Source: Arthrobacter frigidicola
GTDB lineage: Bacteria > Actinomycetota > Actinomycetes > Actinomycetales > Micrococcaceae
Length of the DNA: 64,000 nucleotides
Assembly: GCA_003602285.1 (NCBI GenBank)
Contig: QZVU01000004.1
Span: forward strand, 124,001-188,000
Reading direction: 5' to 3'
In this document: in pieces, positions 45,384-53,915 of the stretch
Position numbering within the stretch: position 1 is the stretch's first letter
Layout of the letters: each line of letters begins with the position of its first letter
Made by a program: the position numbers and the translations under genes
Notes under the pieces: model-generated
Told to the model about the DNA's origin: nothing
Database searches by the model: none
The model's input: the letters and a program-made list of their open reading frames with translations, nothing else

Positions 45384-46930
45384 ACCCGTTCTTTCCTGTC
45401 TGCGTCGGTGAGTACAGCTTCGAATTCGGTGTCCGGCCCGGGCTCGCACCCGTCGGCGTCGTCGGCCGGGTTGCGCTCCAGGAGGTTCTTGCCCAGGCGG
45501 TCGGCGGCGGGGAGCTCGATGGGGTAGCTGCCGGTGAAGCAGGCCGTGCACAGCCGCTCGCGGGGCTGCTGGGTGGCGGCGATCATGCCGTCCTCGGAGA
45601 TGTAGGCGAGGCTGTCGGCGCCGATCGACTTGCTGATCTCCTCGACCGCGGCGCCGTTTGCGATCAGTTCGGCGCGGGAGGCGAAGTCGATGCCGTAGAA
45701 GCAGGGCCAGCGGACCGGCGGGGAAGAGATCTTGACGTGAACTTCCGCCGCCCCGGCCTCCCGCAGCATCCGCACCACGGCCCGCTGCGTGTTGCCGCGC
45801 ACGATGGAGTCGTCGACCACGATGATGCGCTTGCCGCGGATCACCGATTCGAGGGCATTGAGCTTGAGCTTGATGCCCAGCTGCCGCAGGGTCTGGCTGG
45901 GCTGGATGAAGGTGCGGCCCACGTAGGCGTTCTTGACGAAGCCATGGGCGAAGGGGATGCCCGACTCCTCGGCGAATCCGACGGCGGCGGGGGTGCCCGA
46001 TTCGGGCACCGGAATGACGATGTCGGCCCCGGCGGAGTTCTCCCGCGCCAGCTGCCGGCCCATCTCCACCCGGGATTCGTACACCGAGCGTCCGGCGATG
46101 GCGGCGTCGGGGCGGGCCAGGTACACGTACTCGAAGACGCAGCCGGCCGCCGTCGAGGTTCCGAAGCGGCTTGAGCGGACTCCGTCCTCGTCGATGGCGA
46201 TGAATTCTCCGGGCTCGATCTCCCGGATGAAGCTCGCACCCACAGTGGCCAGCGCGGCCTGCTCGGACGCGACGACCCAGCCGCGCTCGAGGCGGCCAAG
46301 CACCAGCGGGCGCACCCCGTAGGTATCCCGTGCCGCGTAGAGGGTTCCTTCGTCCATGAACACGAAGCAGAAGGCGCCGCGGATGTTCGGCAGCAGCTCC
46401 ATCGCCGTCTCCTCCAGCGAGCGGCCCTCATCCCCGGCCAGCAGCGCGGTGACCAGGGCGGTGTCGGTGGTGTTGCCCTGGGCCATCTCCCCGGAACGGG
46501 GTACACCGTGCCGGTCCAGGACCATCTGGTACAGCTCGGCGGAGTTGGTCAGGTTGCCGTTGTGGGCCAGGGCGACGGTGCCCGCAGCGGTGGCGCCGAG
46601 GGTGGGCTGGGCGTTGGCCCACTGCGAGGCTCCGGTGGTGGAGTACCGGCAGTGGCCGACGGCGATGTGGCCGGTGAGGGTGTTGAGGGTGGTCTCGTCG
46701 AACACCTGGGACACCAGGCCCATGTCCTTGTACACATTGATGCGCGCCCCGTCGCTGGTGGCGATGCCGGCGGACTCCTGCCCCCGGTGCTGCAGGGCGT
46801 ACAGGCCGTAGTACGTCAGCTTGGCCACCTCCTCGCCCGGCGCCCAGACACCGAAAACGCCGCAGGCATCCTGGGGGCCTTTTTCGTTGGGGAGAAGATC
46901 GTGGGTAAGTTTTCCATCACCGCGCACCAT
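45380..46930 (-). CDS. purF: Amidophosphoribosyltransferase
   Basis: A 516-residue enzyme that starts purine synthesis by making phosphoribosylamine from PRPP and glutamine. The N-terminal Ntn amidotransferase has catalytic Cys23 in DACGVFGVWAPG after a short propeptide, then YALQHRGQESAGIA and GHCRYSTTG. The C-terminal half has the PRPP loop RIIVVDDSIVRGNTQ and an LCTACFTGSYP cysteine cluster, in line with the Fe-S type PurF. purM follows with a four-base overlap. Confidence 0.98.
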   Translation of the reverse strand: MVRGDGKLTHDLLPNEKGPQDACGVFGVWAPGEEVAKLTYYGLYALQHRGQESAGIATSDGARINVYKDMGLVSQVFDETTLNTLTGHIAVGHCRYSTTGASQWANAQPTLGATAAGTVALAHNGNLTNSAELYQMVLDRHGVPRSGEMAQGNTTDTALVTALLAGDEGRSLEETAMELLPNIRGAFCFVFMDEGTLYAARDTYGVRPLVLGRLERGWVVASEQAALATVGASFIREIEPGEFIAIDEDGVRSSRFGTSTAAGCVFEYVYLARPDAAIAGRSVYESRVEMGRQLARENSAGADIVIPVPESGTPAAVGFAEESGIPFAHGFVKNAYVGRTFIQPSQTLRQLGIKLKLNALESVIRGKRIIVVDDSIVRGNTQRAVVRMLREAGAAEVHVKISSPPVRWPCFYGIDFASRAELIANGAAVEEISKSIGADSLAYISEDGMIAATQQPRERLCTACFTGSYPIELPAADRLGKNLLERNPADDADGCEPGPDTEFEAVLTDADRKERV

Positions 46931-47016
46931 GCACCCATTCTCTCACGGGCCGGATACGGCGCCCGAACGTGACGGCGCACGGCTCCTGCGGCCGTCAAAG
47001 AAGGTCCTCCAATCCC

Positions 47017-47045
47017 TTGACTTGTATACGGCGTACACCTAGCGT
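47017..47045 (+). promoter_or_regulatory. Promoter of the DUF4386 gene with palindromic operator
   Basis: TTGACT (47017-47022), 17 bases, TAGCGT (47040-47045). Exactly between the two boxes lies GTATACG-G-CGTACAC (47024-47038). A second, similar site, GTGTACG-C-CGTACGC, lies at 47059-47073. Both fit a TetR repressor encoded nearby. Confidence 0.7.
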
Positions 47046-47095
47046 TGGGGTTCTGATGGTGTACGCCGTACGCCACGCACCCGAGAGAGTGGAAC

Positions 47096-47806
47096 ATGAC
47101 CTCACTGCGAAGGACCGCCGCCGTCGCCGGCGTCCTCTTCCTCATCACGCACGTCACGTCGATCGCAGCGCGGCTGCTCTACGTGCCGGCGCTTGGCAAT
47201 CCGGAGTACATCACCGGCTCGGGGCCGGAGTCGCTGGTGGTCCTTGCAGCCTTCCTTGATGTGCTGCTCGTGGTGGCCATTGTCGGAACCGGCGTCGCCC
47301 TTTACCCCGTGGTCCGGCGGCAGAACGAAGGCATCGCCCTGGGGTATGCGGCGCTGCGCACCCTCGAGGGCGCTGTGATCACCGCCGGCGTCGTTGCCCT
47401 CCTGACGCTCGTGACGCTGCGGCAGGACCTCCCGCAGGCGGGCCCGGAGACGCTCGCCCTCGGCAGCGCCCTGGTCGCCTTCAACAACTGGACCTTCCTC
47501 GTCGGGCCGAGTTTCATCTGCGGAACGAACACCCTGCTCCTGGCGTACCTGCTCTACCGGTCCGGGCTGGTGCCGCGGTTCATCGCCGTGCTGGGACTGG
47601 TGGGAGGGCCCCTCGTCTTCGCCTCGGGGGCGGCCCAGATGTTCGGCCTCTACGAGCAGGTCTCGGTGTGGGCCGCGGTGACCGCCCTCCCGGTCTTCGC
47701 CTGGGAAGTATGCCTTGCGGTCTACCTGATCGCTCGAGGCTTCCGCTCCCCGGCCGTGGCGGCACTCGACGCGGCCCGGACGCCGGGCGACCGAGTGCCC
47801 GCCTGA
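47096..47806 (+). CDS. DUF4386 membrane protein
   Basis: A 236-residue integral membrane protein with about six helices. Segments such as GVLFLITHVTSIAARLLYVPAL, ALRTLEGAVITAGVVALLT and NNWTFLVGPSFICGTNTLLLAYLLYRSGLVPRFIAVLGLVGG match DUF4386, a family of unknown role that often sits beside TetR regulators. Here the convergent TetR gene shares its operators, so expression is probably induced by a ligand of that regulator. Confidence 0.88.
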   Translation: MTSLRRTAAVAGVLFLITHVTSIAARLLYVPALGNPEYITGSGPESLVVLAAFLDVLLVVAIVGTGVALYPVVRRQNEGIALGYAALRTLEGAVITAGVVALLTLVTLRQDLPQAGPETLALGSALVAFNNWTFLVGPSFICGTNTLLLAYLLYRSGLVPRFIAVLGLVGGPLVFASGAAQMFGLYEQVSVWAAVTALPVFAWEVCLAVYLIARGFRSPAVAALDAARTPGDRVPA

Positions 47807-47847
47807 TTCGAGGAACAGCCGGCGGGGACATCCCGGCCGGCGGGTGA

Positions 47848-47887
47848 AGCGGCGGGGACCGTGCCGAACGGCGCGGCCCCCGCCGCT
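47848..47887. terminator. Hairpin between DUF4386 and TetR genes
   Basis: AGCGGCGGGG and CCCCGCCGCT form a ten-base stem around a 20-base G/C-rich loop, between convergent genes. Confidence 0.5.
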
Positions 47888-47952
47888 CCTGTGTCCGGAC
47901 AGCTCGTGCAGGGAAGGTGGCCGGCGCCACCGGTGGCGGTGCGGCCGGTGCG

Positions 47953-48669
47953 TCAGCGGGCGGCTTTCGCCCCCCGCGAGGTCCAGTCCCGCACGTGAAG
48001 CCGCTCAAAGCCGTCGAGCAGCAGGTCCAGGGCGAACTCGAACTCGAACTGGTCGTCGCAGCCGTGCCCGACCACCGACCCTTCGTCGTGCGTCACCGAC
48101 GTCGCGATCGCCACCACGTTCGGATAACGCTGAGCCGCCTGGCGCAGCATCTCGCCCCGCTCGGCGTCCGTTACGGCCGGCGCCGGGGCCGCGGGGTCCT
48201 CGAACAGTTCCTGGGTGAATCCCCACATCCGCCCGCCGAGGGCGTGCATGGCGTGGTGGGTAAGGTCGAGGGACAACCCGCCGGCCAGGAATACGCCGAT
48301 GAAGGAGTCCATGTAGTCGAGCACCCGAGGGGTCATGGCGGTGCGGGTCTCGATCGCCCGGCGCGCCCAGGGGTGCCGCTGCAGGGTGTGCCGCGCCGAG
48401 AGGATCCTCGACCGCACGCCGCTCTTCCAGTCGGCGTCGGCCGCCGGGGGATCGATCTCGCCGACGATGACGTCGACCATGCCGTCGAGGAGTTCCTCCT
48501 TATTGGCCACATGCTTGTAGAGGGCCATCGGCACCACCCGGAGCTCCTGGGCCAGCCGGCGCATACTGAGGGACTCAATGCCGATCTCATCGGCAAGGGC
48601 CACAGCGGCCTCCAGCACCCGGGCCCGGTTCAGGCGCGGGCGCGGCCCGGCCTGAAGAGTGTCCGTCAT
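47953..48669 (-). CDS. TetR family transcriptional regulator
   Basis: A 238-residue repressor. The N-terminal helix-turn-helix reads LNRARVLEAAVALADEIGIESLSMRRLAQELRVVPMALYKHVANKEELLDGMVD, the TetR/AcrR form; the C-terminal ligand domain resembles the tetracycline-repressor C-terminal family (RHPWARRAIETR, DSFIGVFLAGGLSLD). A GTACA-G-TGTAC palindrome lies 44 bases upstream of its start and matches the half-sites at the DUF4386 promoter, so it likely represses both genes. Confidence 0.9.
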   Translation of the reverse strand: MTDTLQAGPRPRLNRARVLEAAVALADEIGIESLSMRRLAQELRVVPMALYKHVANKEELLDGMVDVIVGEIDPPAADADWKSGVRSRILSARHTLQRHPWARRAIETRTAMTPRVLDYMDSFIGVFLAGGLSLDLTHHAMHALGGRMWGFTQELFEDPAAPAPAVTDAERGEMLRQAAQRYPNVVAIATSVTHDEGSVVGHGCDDQFEFEFALDLLLDGFERLHVRDWTSRGAKAAR

Positions 48670-48712
48670 TGCCGCCGCCTTTTCCCGGGCCGTCCCGGCC
48701 GCGTCGATAGGA

Positions 48713-48723
48713 GTACAGTGTAC
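48713..48723. promoter_or_regulatory. Operator upstream of the TetR gene
   Basis: GTACA-G-TGTAC, a perfect 11-base palindrome, extended rightward by GCC as in the two sites before the DUF4386 gene. Confidence 0.55.
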
Positions 48724-48765
48724 GCCTCGTGGTCGGCGGGCGGAACCGGCCGAAGGCGGGCGGGC

Positions 48766-49083
48766 TCAGGCGTCGTCGTCAACGGGGTCGGCCGAGAGGC
48801 GGCGCGCCCGGCGCACGCTGCGCCGGTCGAGCACCAGGACCACGAGGGCGCCAAGCAGCAGCCCGGGCAGTGCCAGGACAACGAAGAAGAACCCCAGGAC
48901 GGATTCGCGGGTCAGGGTGGGATCGGGCGGGCTCGTGTAGGCGATGATGAGTGCGGCGATGAATCCGGCCGCCACTCCAAGCAGCATGAACGGGGCGAAC
49001 CGGGGGGCGCGGCGCACGCTCACCTCGCGGCGCTCGGCGGGGCGCCCGGACGGGCTGTCGGACGGCGGGGTCTCGGAGCTCAT
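48766..49083 (-). CDS. Small two-helix membrane protein
   Basis: A 105-residue protein with two hydrophobic helices (FMLLGVAAGFIAALIIAY and FFFVVLALPGLLLGALVVLVL), a charged N-terminus and an acidic end. I do not know its function; similar small proteins are common in actinobacterial purine loci. It lies 19 bases behind the DUF2079 gene in the same direction. Confidence 0.75.
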   Translation of the reverse strand: MSSETPPSDSPSGRPAERREVSVRRAPRFAPFMLLGVAAGFIAALIIAYTSPPDPTLTRESVLGFFFVVLALPGLLLGALVVLVLDRRSVRRARRLSADPVDDDA

Positions 49084-49102
49084 GAATTAAGGCTACCGGC
49101 GA

Positions 49103-50578
49103 TCAGCGCGTCCGTTCGACCAACTGATAGCCGTCCTCCGCGAACACCAGGGTGTAGGCGGTGCCGGGGTAGGTCTCCTCGGCGTGCGCCTCGGCGTCGG
49201 CCGGGGGAGTGGTGCCCCAGCTCCAGTCCTCGGCGTCAACGAGGAGGAAATCGGGAGCCGGATTGGTGTTTCCGATCCAGTACACCTCGGACCGGGGCAC
49301 GAGGTAGGCCATCAGCCCCACGCCGGTCTCCACGCTGGCGCCGCGGGGCACCGCCTCGATCAGCCGGTGCGCGGCGTCCCACCGCGGGGACTGCCGGTAG
49401 GTGTCGGGGTCGGCGAGTTCCGCCAGCGACTGGCCGGGCAGCAGGGCCAGCGCGGCGGCCGCGGCGCAGGCGCACCCGGCCCCGGCGAGGACCCGCGGCA
49501 GGGTGCGACCGCTCCGCCGGAGCCGGGCCGCGGCGTCCGTCAGGGCCAGGAAGAGGACGGGCATGAGCACGGCGCTGTAATGCCAGCCCGGCCCCCAGTA
49601 GCCCACCTCGGTGGAGGCAAAGCGCCAGAGCAGGGTCGGGACCAGGACCAGCGCCAGCGGGGAGCGCAGGAAGACCACCCCGCCGGCCACCAGGAGCAGG
49701 AGCGCCGTCTCGTACTTGGGTGCCCCGGAGAAGAAGTCGGCCGCCGCCTGCAGGGGGTCGGCCAGCATCGCCGCCGCGTCGACGCGGCCGGCATAGTCGT
49801 AGGATCCCCCGGAGTTCAGGGCCGGCAGGATCACCCGCACCGAGAGCAGGAGCCACAGGGCGCCCCAGGCGGCGAGCCACAGCCCGGCCGCGTGCCGGAA
49901 GCGCAGTGCGATGACCAGGCCGAGCGCGATCACCGTCAGGCCGAGGTCCTCCTTCACGAAGACCAGCAGGGCACCCCAGGCCACGGCCGCGGCAAGACGC
50001 CGGCGGATCAAAGCCTCGCAGCTGAGGGCGAGCAGCGGGACGGCGAAGGCGATCTCGTGGAACTGGGCCGCGGCGGCGGCCTGCAGCCCCCAGGACAGGC
50101 CGTAGGCCAGCCCGACGGCGGTCCCGCCGGCCCGGCCCAGCTCCCGCAGCCCCGTGCGGGCGACGACGAACACCGAGAGCCCGAACAGCAGGTTCTGCAC
50201 CACCAGGAGGGCGAAGGCCGAGGGGAACAGTGCGTATACCGGCCCGAGCAGGACCAGCAGCGGATGGAAGTGGTCCCCGAGCAGGTTGAAGGACTCGCCC
50301 TTGATCGGGACGACGGGCGCGTCGAATCCCGCGTAGGCCTTGGCGAGCTGGGTGAAGATCCCCAGGTCCCATGACGGCGACTCGAGCCGGTGCCACTGCG
50401 CGGTCGAGTAGGCGCAGTAGAGGGCCGTTACGGCGCCGGCGATCAGCCAGGCACCGGCCGGCTGGCGCCGGAGGGCGCCGCCGGCCGCGGCGGCCAGGGC
50501 GCCCGCGCGGGCCGGGCCCCTGCGGCGCACTTCCGGGCGGCCGGTGCTGCGGTGCGGTGCCGGTGCTGGATGCGCCAT
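49103..50578 (-). CDS. DUF2079 polytopic membrane protein
   Basis: A 491-residue membrane protein with about ten to twelve helices. It carries DUF2079 marks: ESPSWDLGIFTQLAKAYA, FNLLGDHFHPLLVLLGPVYALFP, QFHEIAFAVPLLAL and LLVFVKEDLGLTVIALG. The family resembles GT-C type glycosyltransferase folds but has no proven activity. I chose ATG 50578 because it directly follows the SCP-like gene stop. A soluble C-terminal part (about 400-491) follows the last helix. Confidence 0.85.
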   Translation of the reverse strand: MAHPAPAPHRSTGRPEVRRRGPARAGALAAAAGGALRRQPAGAWLIAGAVTALYCAYSTAQWHRLESPSWDLGIFTQLAKAYAGFDAPVVPIKGESFNLLGDHFHPLLVLLGPVYALFPSAFALLVVQNLLFGLSVFVVARTGLRELGRAGGTAVGLAYGLSWGLQAAAAAQFHEIAFAVPLLALSCEALIRRRLAAAVAWGALLVFVKEDLGLTVIALGLVIALRFRHAAGLWLAAWGALWLLLSVRVILPALNSGGSYDYAGRVDAAAMLADPLQAAADFFSGAPKYETALLLLVAGGVVFLRSPLALVLVPTLLWRFASTEVGYWGPGWHYSAVLMPVLFLALTDAAARLRRSGRTLPRVLAGAGCACAAAAALALLPGQSLAELADPDTYRQSPRWDAAHRLIEAVPRGASVETGVGLMAYLVPRSEVYWIGNTNPAPDFLLVDAEDWSWGTTPPADAEAHAEETYPGTAYTLVFAEDGYQLVERTR

Positions 50579-50580
50579 GG

Positions 50581-50973
50581 CTACCGGTCGGGAACGGGAG
50601 GCCTGGCGGCCGGACCGGGAACGTCGGGGAACAGCGGCAGCCAGGCGCTGAGATCGGCCCGCTGCCCGGAGGCCGAAACTTTTCCGGCGGCCACTGCGCC
50701 GCTCCAGGACAGGGCGCCGGTGGCCAGCTCCAGCCAGGTCTGCGGATCGGTTTCCACAACGTTGGGCGGGGTGCCCCGGGTGTGGCGGGGCCCTTCGACG
50801 CACTGCGTCACGCCGAAGGGCGGCACGCGCACTTCGACGCTGTTGCCGGGGGCCCGTTCGGCGAGTTCCTCAAGGCAGAAGCGCACCGCCGCGGCCTTCT
50901 CGGCCCGGCCGCCACCCGGCGCGGCCCGGAGGGCGGCGTGTCCGTCCTCGGTGCTGATGCGTCGTCGTGCCAT
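50581..50973 (-). CDS. SCP-like (sterol carrier superfamily) small protein
   Basis: A 130-residue protein. [57 protein letters not shown] matches the bacterial SCP orthologue family, which often lies near purF in actinobacteria. The ligand is unknown. It ends two bases before the DUF2079 start, so the two probably form an operon. Confidence 0.75.
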   Translation of the reverse strand: MARRRISTEDGHAALRAAPGGGRAEKAAAVRFCLEELAERAPGNSVEVRVPPFGVTQCVEGPRHTRGTPPNVVETDPQTWLELATGALSWSGAVAAGKVSASGQRADLSAWLPLFPDVPGPAARPPVPDR

Positions 50974-51015
50974 ACCGTCCCTTTCGGTGCCGTTCCTGCC
51001 CTCCGGTGCCGGACC

Positions 51016-52035
51016 TCAGCTGAGCGAACCCGCGTCGAGCTGGGCCAGCACGGGCGCGGCGAGGCGCAGGCTGCCCACGGGGCGTCCACCGCCGAGGACG
51101 CGCGGGACCACCCGCTCGAGCACGGCGCCGACCTCCGCGGCGTCGATGGCCCCGGCGGCGGCGAACAGGCTAAGGCCCACCAGGGTGGCCGCCCGGAGGT
51201 TGCCGTCGAGGACCTTCAGCGCCAGGGACGCGCCGGTGGGGGCGGCCAGGACCAGCACTCCCTCCGCGCCGCTCTTGGCGAGGATGCCCAGCTCCTCCAT
51301 GACCACGGAGTTGTCCTGGCCGCGGCCGTGCACGGCCCACGGGTAGTCGAGCATGGCGGTGGCCACCGTCGCGGCGCGGGCGTCCGCGTACTTGTCGGAG
51401 GGGGCCTTGGCGATCCTGCCGATGCCGCGGGCCAGGCCGGTGAGGGACACCGCGGCCACGGGCGCCCCGCAGCCGTCAACGCCCCAGTGCGCCGGTGCCT
51501 CTCCGGTGTACTCCTCGATGACCTCGGCGATGCTCTGCTGGAGCGGGTGTGCCGGGTCGAGGTAGGTGGAGTGGTCCCAGTTGTTTTCGGTGCACGCCCA
51601 CAGGAAGCCCGCGTGCTTTCCGGAGCAATTGAACGCGATGCGCTGTTTTCCCCTGCCGGAGAGGACCAGCTGGGTCCGGGTGGCCTCGTCCTGCGGCCAG
51701 TCCTCCGGGCACTGGAGATGCTCTTCGCTCACGCCGGCGGCATTGAGCATTGTCTTCACCACGTCCAGGTGTTCGGCGCTGCCCACGTGGCTGGCGGCAG
51801 CGAGGGCCACCTGCGGGCCGCGCAGGGGCACCCCGGCCTTCATGGTGGCCAGGGCCTGGAAGGGCTTGAGGGTGGAGCGCGGGTAGATCGGCGCCTCGAC
51901 ATTGCCCAGCGCGGTCACCACCGAGCCGTCGGCGGCGAGGACGACGGCGGATCCCACGTGGCGGGACTCGATCAGGCCGCTGCGCTCAAGGACGGCGAGA
52001 TCAACGGCGTCGTCCGAGCTGAAAGTTGAAAGCAT
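51016..52035 (-). CDS. Asparaginase (Rhizobium etli type II-like)
   Basis: A 339-residue protein of the pfam06089 asparaginase family: LVERSGLIESRHVGSAVVL type start, YPRSTLKPFQALA, ASHVGSAEHL, AFNCSGKHAGFLWAC (conserved Ser, Lys and Cys), WGVDGCGAPVAAVSL. This fold is unrelated to E. coli asparaginases and hydrolyses L-asparagine to aspartate and ammonia. There is no signal peptide, so it is cytosolic. I chose ATG 52035. Confidence 0.88.
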   Translation of the reverse strand: MLSTFSSDDAVDLAVLERSGLIESRHVGSAVVLAADGSVVTALGNVEAPIYPRSTLKPFQALATMKAGVPLRGPQVALAAASHVGSAEHLDVVKTMLNAAGVSEEHLQCPEDWPQDEATRTQLVLSGRGKQRIAFNCSGKHAGFLWACTENNWDHSTYLDPAHPLQQSIAEVIEEYTGEAPAHWGVDGCGAPVAAVSLTGLARGIGRIAKAPSDKYADARAATVATAMLDYPWAVHGRGQDNSVVMEELGILAKSGAEGVLVLAAPTGASLALKVLDGNLRAATLVGLSLFAAAGAIDAAEVGAVLERVVPRVLGGGRPVGSLRLAAPVLAQLDAGSLS

Positions 52036-52091
52036 GGAACAAGTATTGCCTATCCGACGGCTCCTTCCGCGGCGCCTTTCCGCCGGTGCCG

Positions 52092-52124
52092 CGCCCGCCG
52101 GAGGGGACGGGCCTCCGGCGGGCG
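52092..52124 (-). terminator. Terminator behind the molybdopterin oxidoreductase
   Basis: CGCCCGCCGGAGG (52092-52104), loop GGACGGG, CCTCCGGCGGGCG (52112-52124): a perfect 13-base stem 45 bases behind the stop of the leftward gene. Confidence 0.65.
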
Positions 52125-52169
52125 TGGGTCCCTCACAGCGCGTCGTGCTGCCGGCGCCGGAGGACGGGG

Positions 52170-53810
52170 TTAGGAGGCAGTGAACTGGACCGACTGCCAG
52201 CCGGATGCGCCGTTGGGGACGGGATCGGCCCGCTCGTCGGTCTGGACGCCGTCGGCGGGGTCCGTGGCGCGGGCGCGCACTGTGTGGGAGCCCGGGCCGA
52301 CGGTGATTTCGTGGTGCCACTGGCGCCAGGTGTCGACGGAGGCCTCCGCGGCGAGGGTCACCTCCTCCCACCGCCCGTCGTCGACCGAGACCTCGACCCG
52401 GGTGATGCCGCGGGTCTGGGACCACGCCGTCCCGCCGATCTGGACCGTACCGGCGGCGACCTTACCGAAGGAGCGCGGCACCTCGACCCGGGCCATTGTC
52501 TTGATCGGGCCCTTCTCGGACCAGCCGCGGTCGGTCCAGTAGGAGGTCCGGTCGGCGAACCGGGTGACCTCGAGATCCACCACCCACTTGGTGGCCGACA
52601 CGTACCCGTACAGCCCCGGCACCACCATCCGCACCGGATAGCCGTGTTCGAGCGGCAGCGGCTCATCGTTCATGGCGACCGCCAGCATGGCGTCGCGCCC
52701 GTCCAGCAGCACGGGCAGCGGGGTCGAGGCGCTGAACCCGTCGCTGCTGGTGCTCAGGACCATGTCGGCGCCCCGCAGCGGCCGCGCCCGCCGAAGCAGG
52801 TCCCGCAGCGGGTAGCCCAGCCACTTGGCGTTGCCCACGAGGTTGCCGCCCACCGGGTTGGAGACGCAGGTGAGCGTGATGTGCCGCTCGATGAGGTCCT
52901 CCTCGAGGAGGTCGTCGAAGGTCAGGGTGAACTCCTCCTCGACCATGCCGTGGACCCGCAGTTCCCAGGTGTCGACGTCGAGCTGGGGGACGCTGAGGGC
53001 GGTGTCGATGCGGTAGAAGTCGGGGTTCGGGGTCAGCCAGGGAACGACGCCGTCCACGGGGGCCTCGAGCCCGGCCGGCAGGACCGGTGCAGGGCTGGCA
53101 GGGGCCGGCAGCCGCAGGCTGCGCCGGGCGGCCTCCACGCTGTTGCGCACGCTGCCCAGGGCGCGGCCCCCGGCCGCGGCGGCGGCGGCCGCCGCGGCGG
53201 TGATGCCCGCGGCGGCGAAGAACGACCGCCGCGAGGAAGCACCGGGCAGGGCCCGCGCCGCCGCGGGGGAGGACGCCATACCGGCGGGCGCGGAGTCGGA
53301 CGGCCCGGAATCGGACGGCCCGGAATCGGACGGCGCGGAATCGGAGGGCACCGCCCGCGCGGCGGGCAGGCGGGCGATCATCAGCCGGAGGGCGAGCAGC
53401 CCGGCGGCCGTGCCGATCAGGGAGGGGAGGGCGTCGTAGGTTGACGCGCCGGCGCGGGACAGGACACTTGCCACGATGACCAGGCCCGCGGCAGTGACGC
53501 CGACGGCGCCGAGCACCCACCGGTGGTACGCGGTGATGCCGAGGACCGCAGCGAGGGCGGTGATGGTGAGGCCCATCCCGACGAACAGGGCCGCCTTGTC
53601 CCCGGTCCCGAAGGTGGCGATGGCGAAGTCCTTCAGCCACCCGGGGGTGAAGTCGATGAACGTCGATCCGAGGGCGATCACCGGCGTGGCGCGGGCGGTG
53701 AAGAAGGCTGCGGCGAGTTCGGCCACGCCGAGGAGGAGCGCCGCCGCCGCGATCCCTGCCAGTGCTGCCAGCAGGGTCGTTGCTCGGGCGCTTTTCCGTC
53801 GGGTGTCCAT
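52170..53810 (-). CDS. Membrane-anchored molybdopterin oxidoreductase (sulfite-oxidase family)
   Basis: A 546-residue protein. The first 150 residues carry four membrane helices. A linker of PSDSxPSDSG-type repeats and a further helix or Tat-like stretch (SRRSFFAAAGITAAAAAAAAAGG) follow. The outer catalytic part (from about 255) has the molybdopterin domain with the Mo-ligand cysteine in HITLTCVSNPVGG, GYPLRDLLRRA, MNDEPLPLEHGYPVRMVVPGLYGYVSATKWV, and then an Ig-like dimerisation domain (VEVSVDDGRWEEV). It may oxidise sulfite or reduce sulfoxide-like substrates at the outer face; the electron partner is not encoded nearby. Confidence 0.88.
   Translation of the reverse strand: MDTRRKSARATTLLAALAGIAAAALLLGVAELAAAFFTARATPVIALGSTFIDFTPGWLKDFAIATFGTGDKAALFVGMGLTITALAAVLGITAYHRWVLGAVGVTAAGLVIVASVLSRAGASTYDALPSLIGTAAGLLALRLMIARLPAARAVPSDSAPSDSGPSDSGPSDSAPAGMASSPAAARALPGASSRRSFFAAAGITAAAAAAAAAGGRALGSVRNSVEAARRSLRLPAPASPAPVLPAGLEAPVDGVVPWLTPNPDFYRIDTALSVPQLDVDTWELRVHGMVEEEFTLTFDDLLEEDLIERHITLTCVSNPVGGNLVGNAKWLGYPLRDLLRRARPLRGADMVLSTSSDGFSASTPLPVLLDGRDAMLAVAMNDEPLPLEHGYPVRMVVPGLYGYVSATKWVVDLEVTRFADRTSYWTDRGWSEKGPIKTMARVEVPRSFGKVAAGTVQIGGTAWSQTRGITRVEVSVDDGRWEEVTLAAEASVDTWRQWHHEITVGPGSHTVRARATDPADGVQTDERADPVPNGASGWQSVQFTAS
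53291..53346. repeat. 15 bp tandem repeat in the oxidoreductase linker
   Basis: Almost four units of GAATCGGACGGCCCG, in frame, coding for the Ser/Asp/Pro linker between membrane part and catalytic part. Confidence 0.75.
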
Positions 53811-53900
53811 ACCGGGTATTCGGAGATGCCGGTTCCGTGTATGGGTGGGCGGGCGGGGCGTAACAGGGGGAGCGGGCTTCGTCGGGTGCGGCGCACCCAG

Positions 53901-53915
53901 TACGCTGATCTACTG
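53901..53915 (+). promoter_or_regulatory. Promoter of leaderless purD
   Basis: TACGCT (53901-53906) ends eight bases before the GTG start, with no ribosome site, so the mRNA probably starts at the GTG. Confidence 0.4.

Noticed and set aside
53811-53914. Possible purine riboswitch before purD
   Set aside because: Only about 100 bases are available, the promoter is directly at the start codon and no conserved purine aptamer elements are seen.
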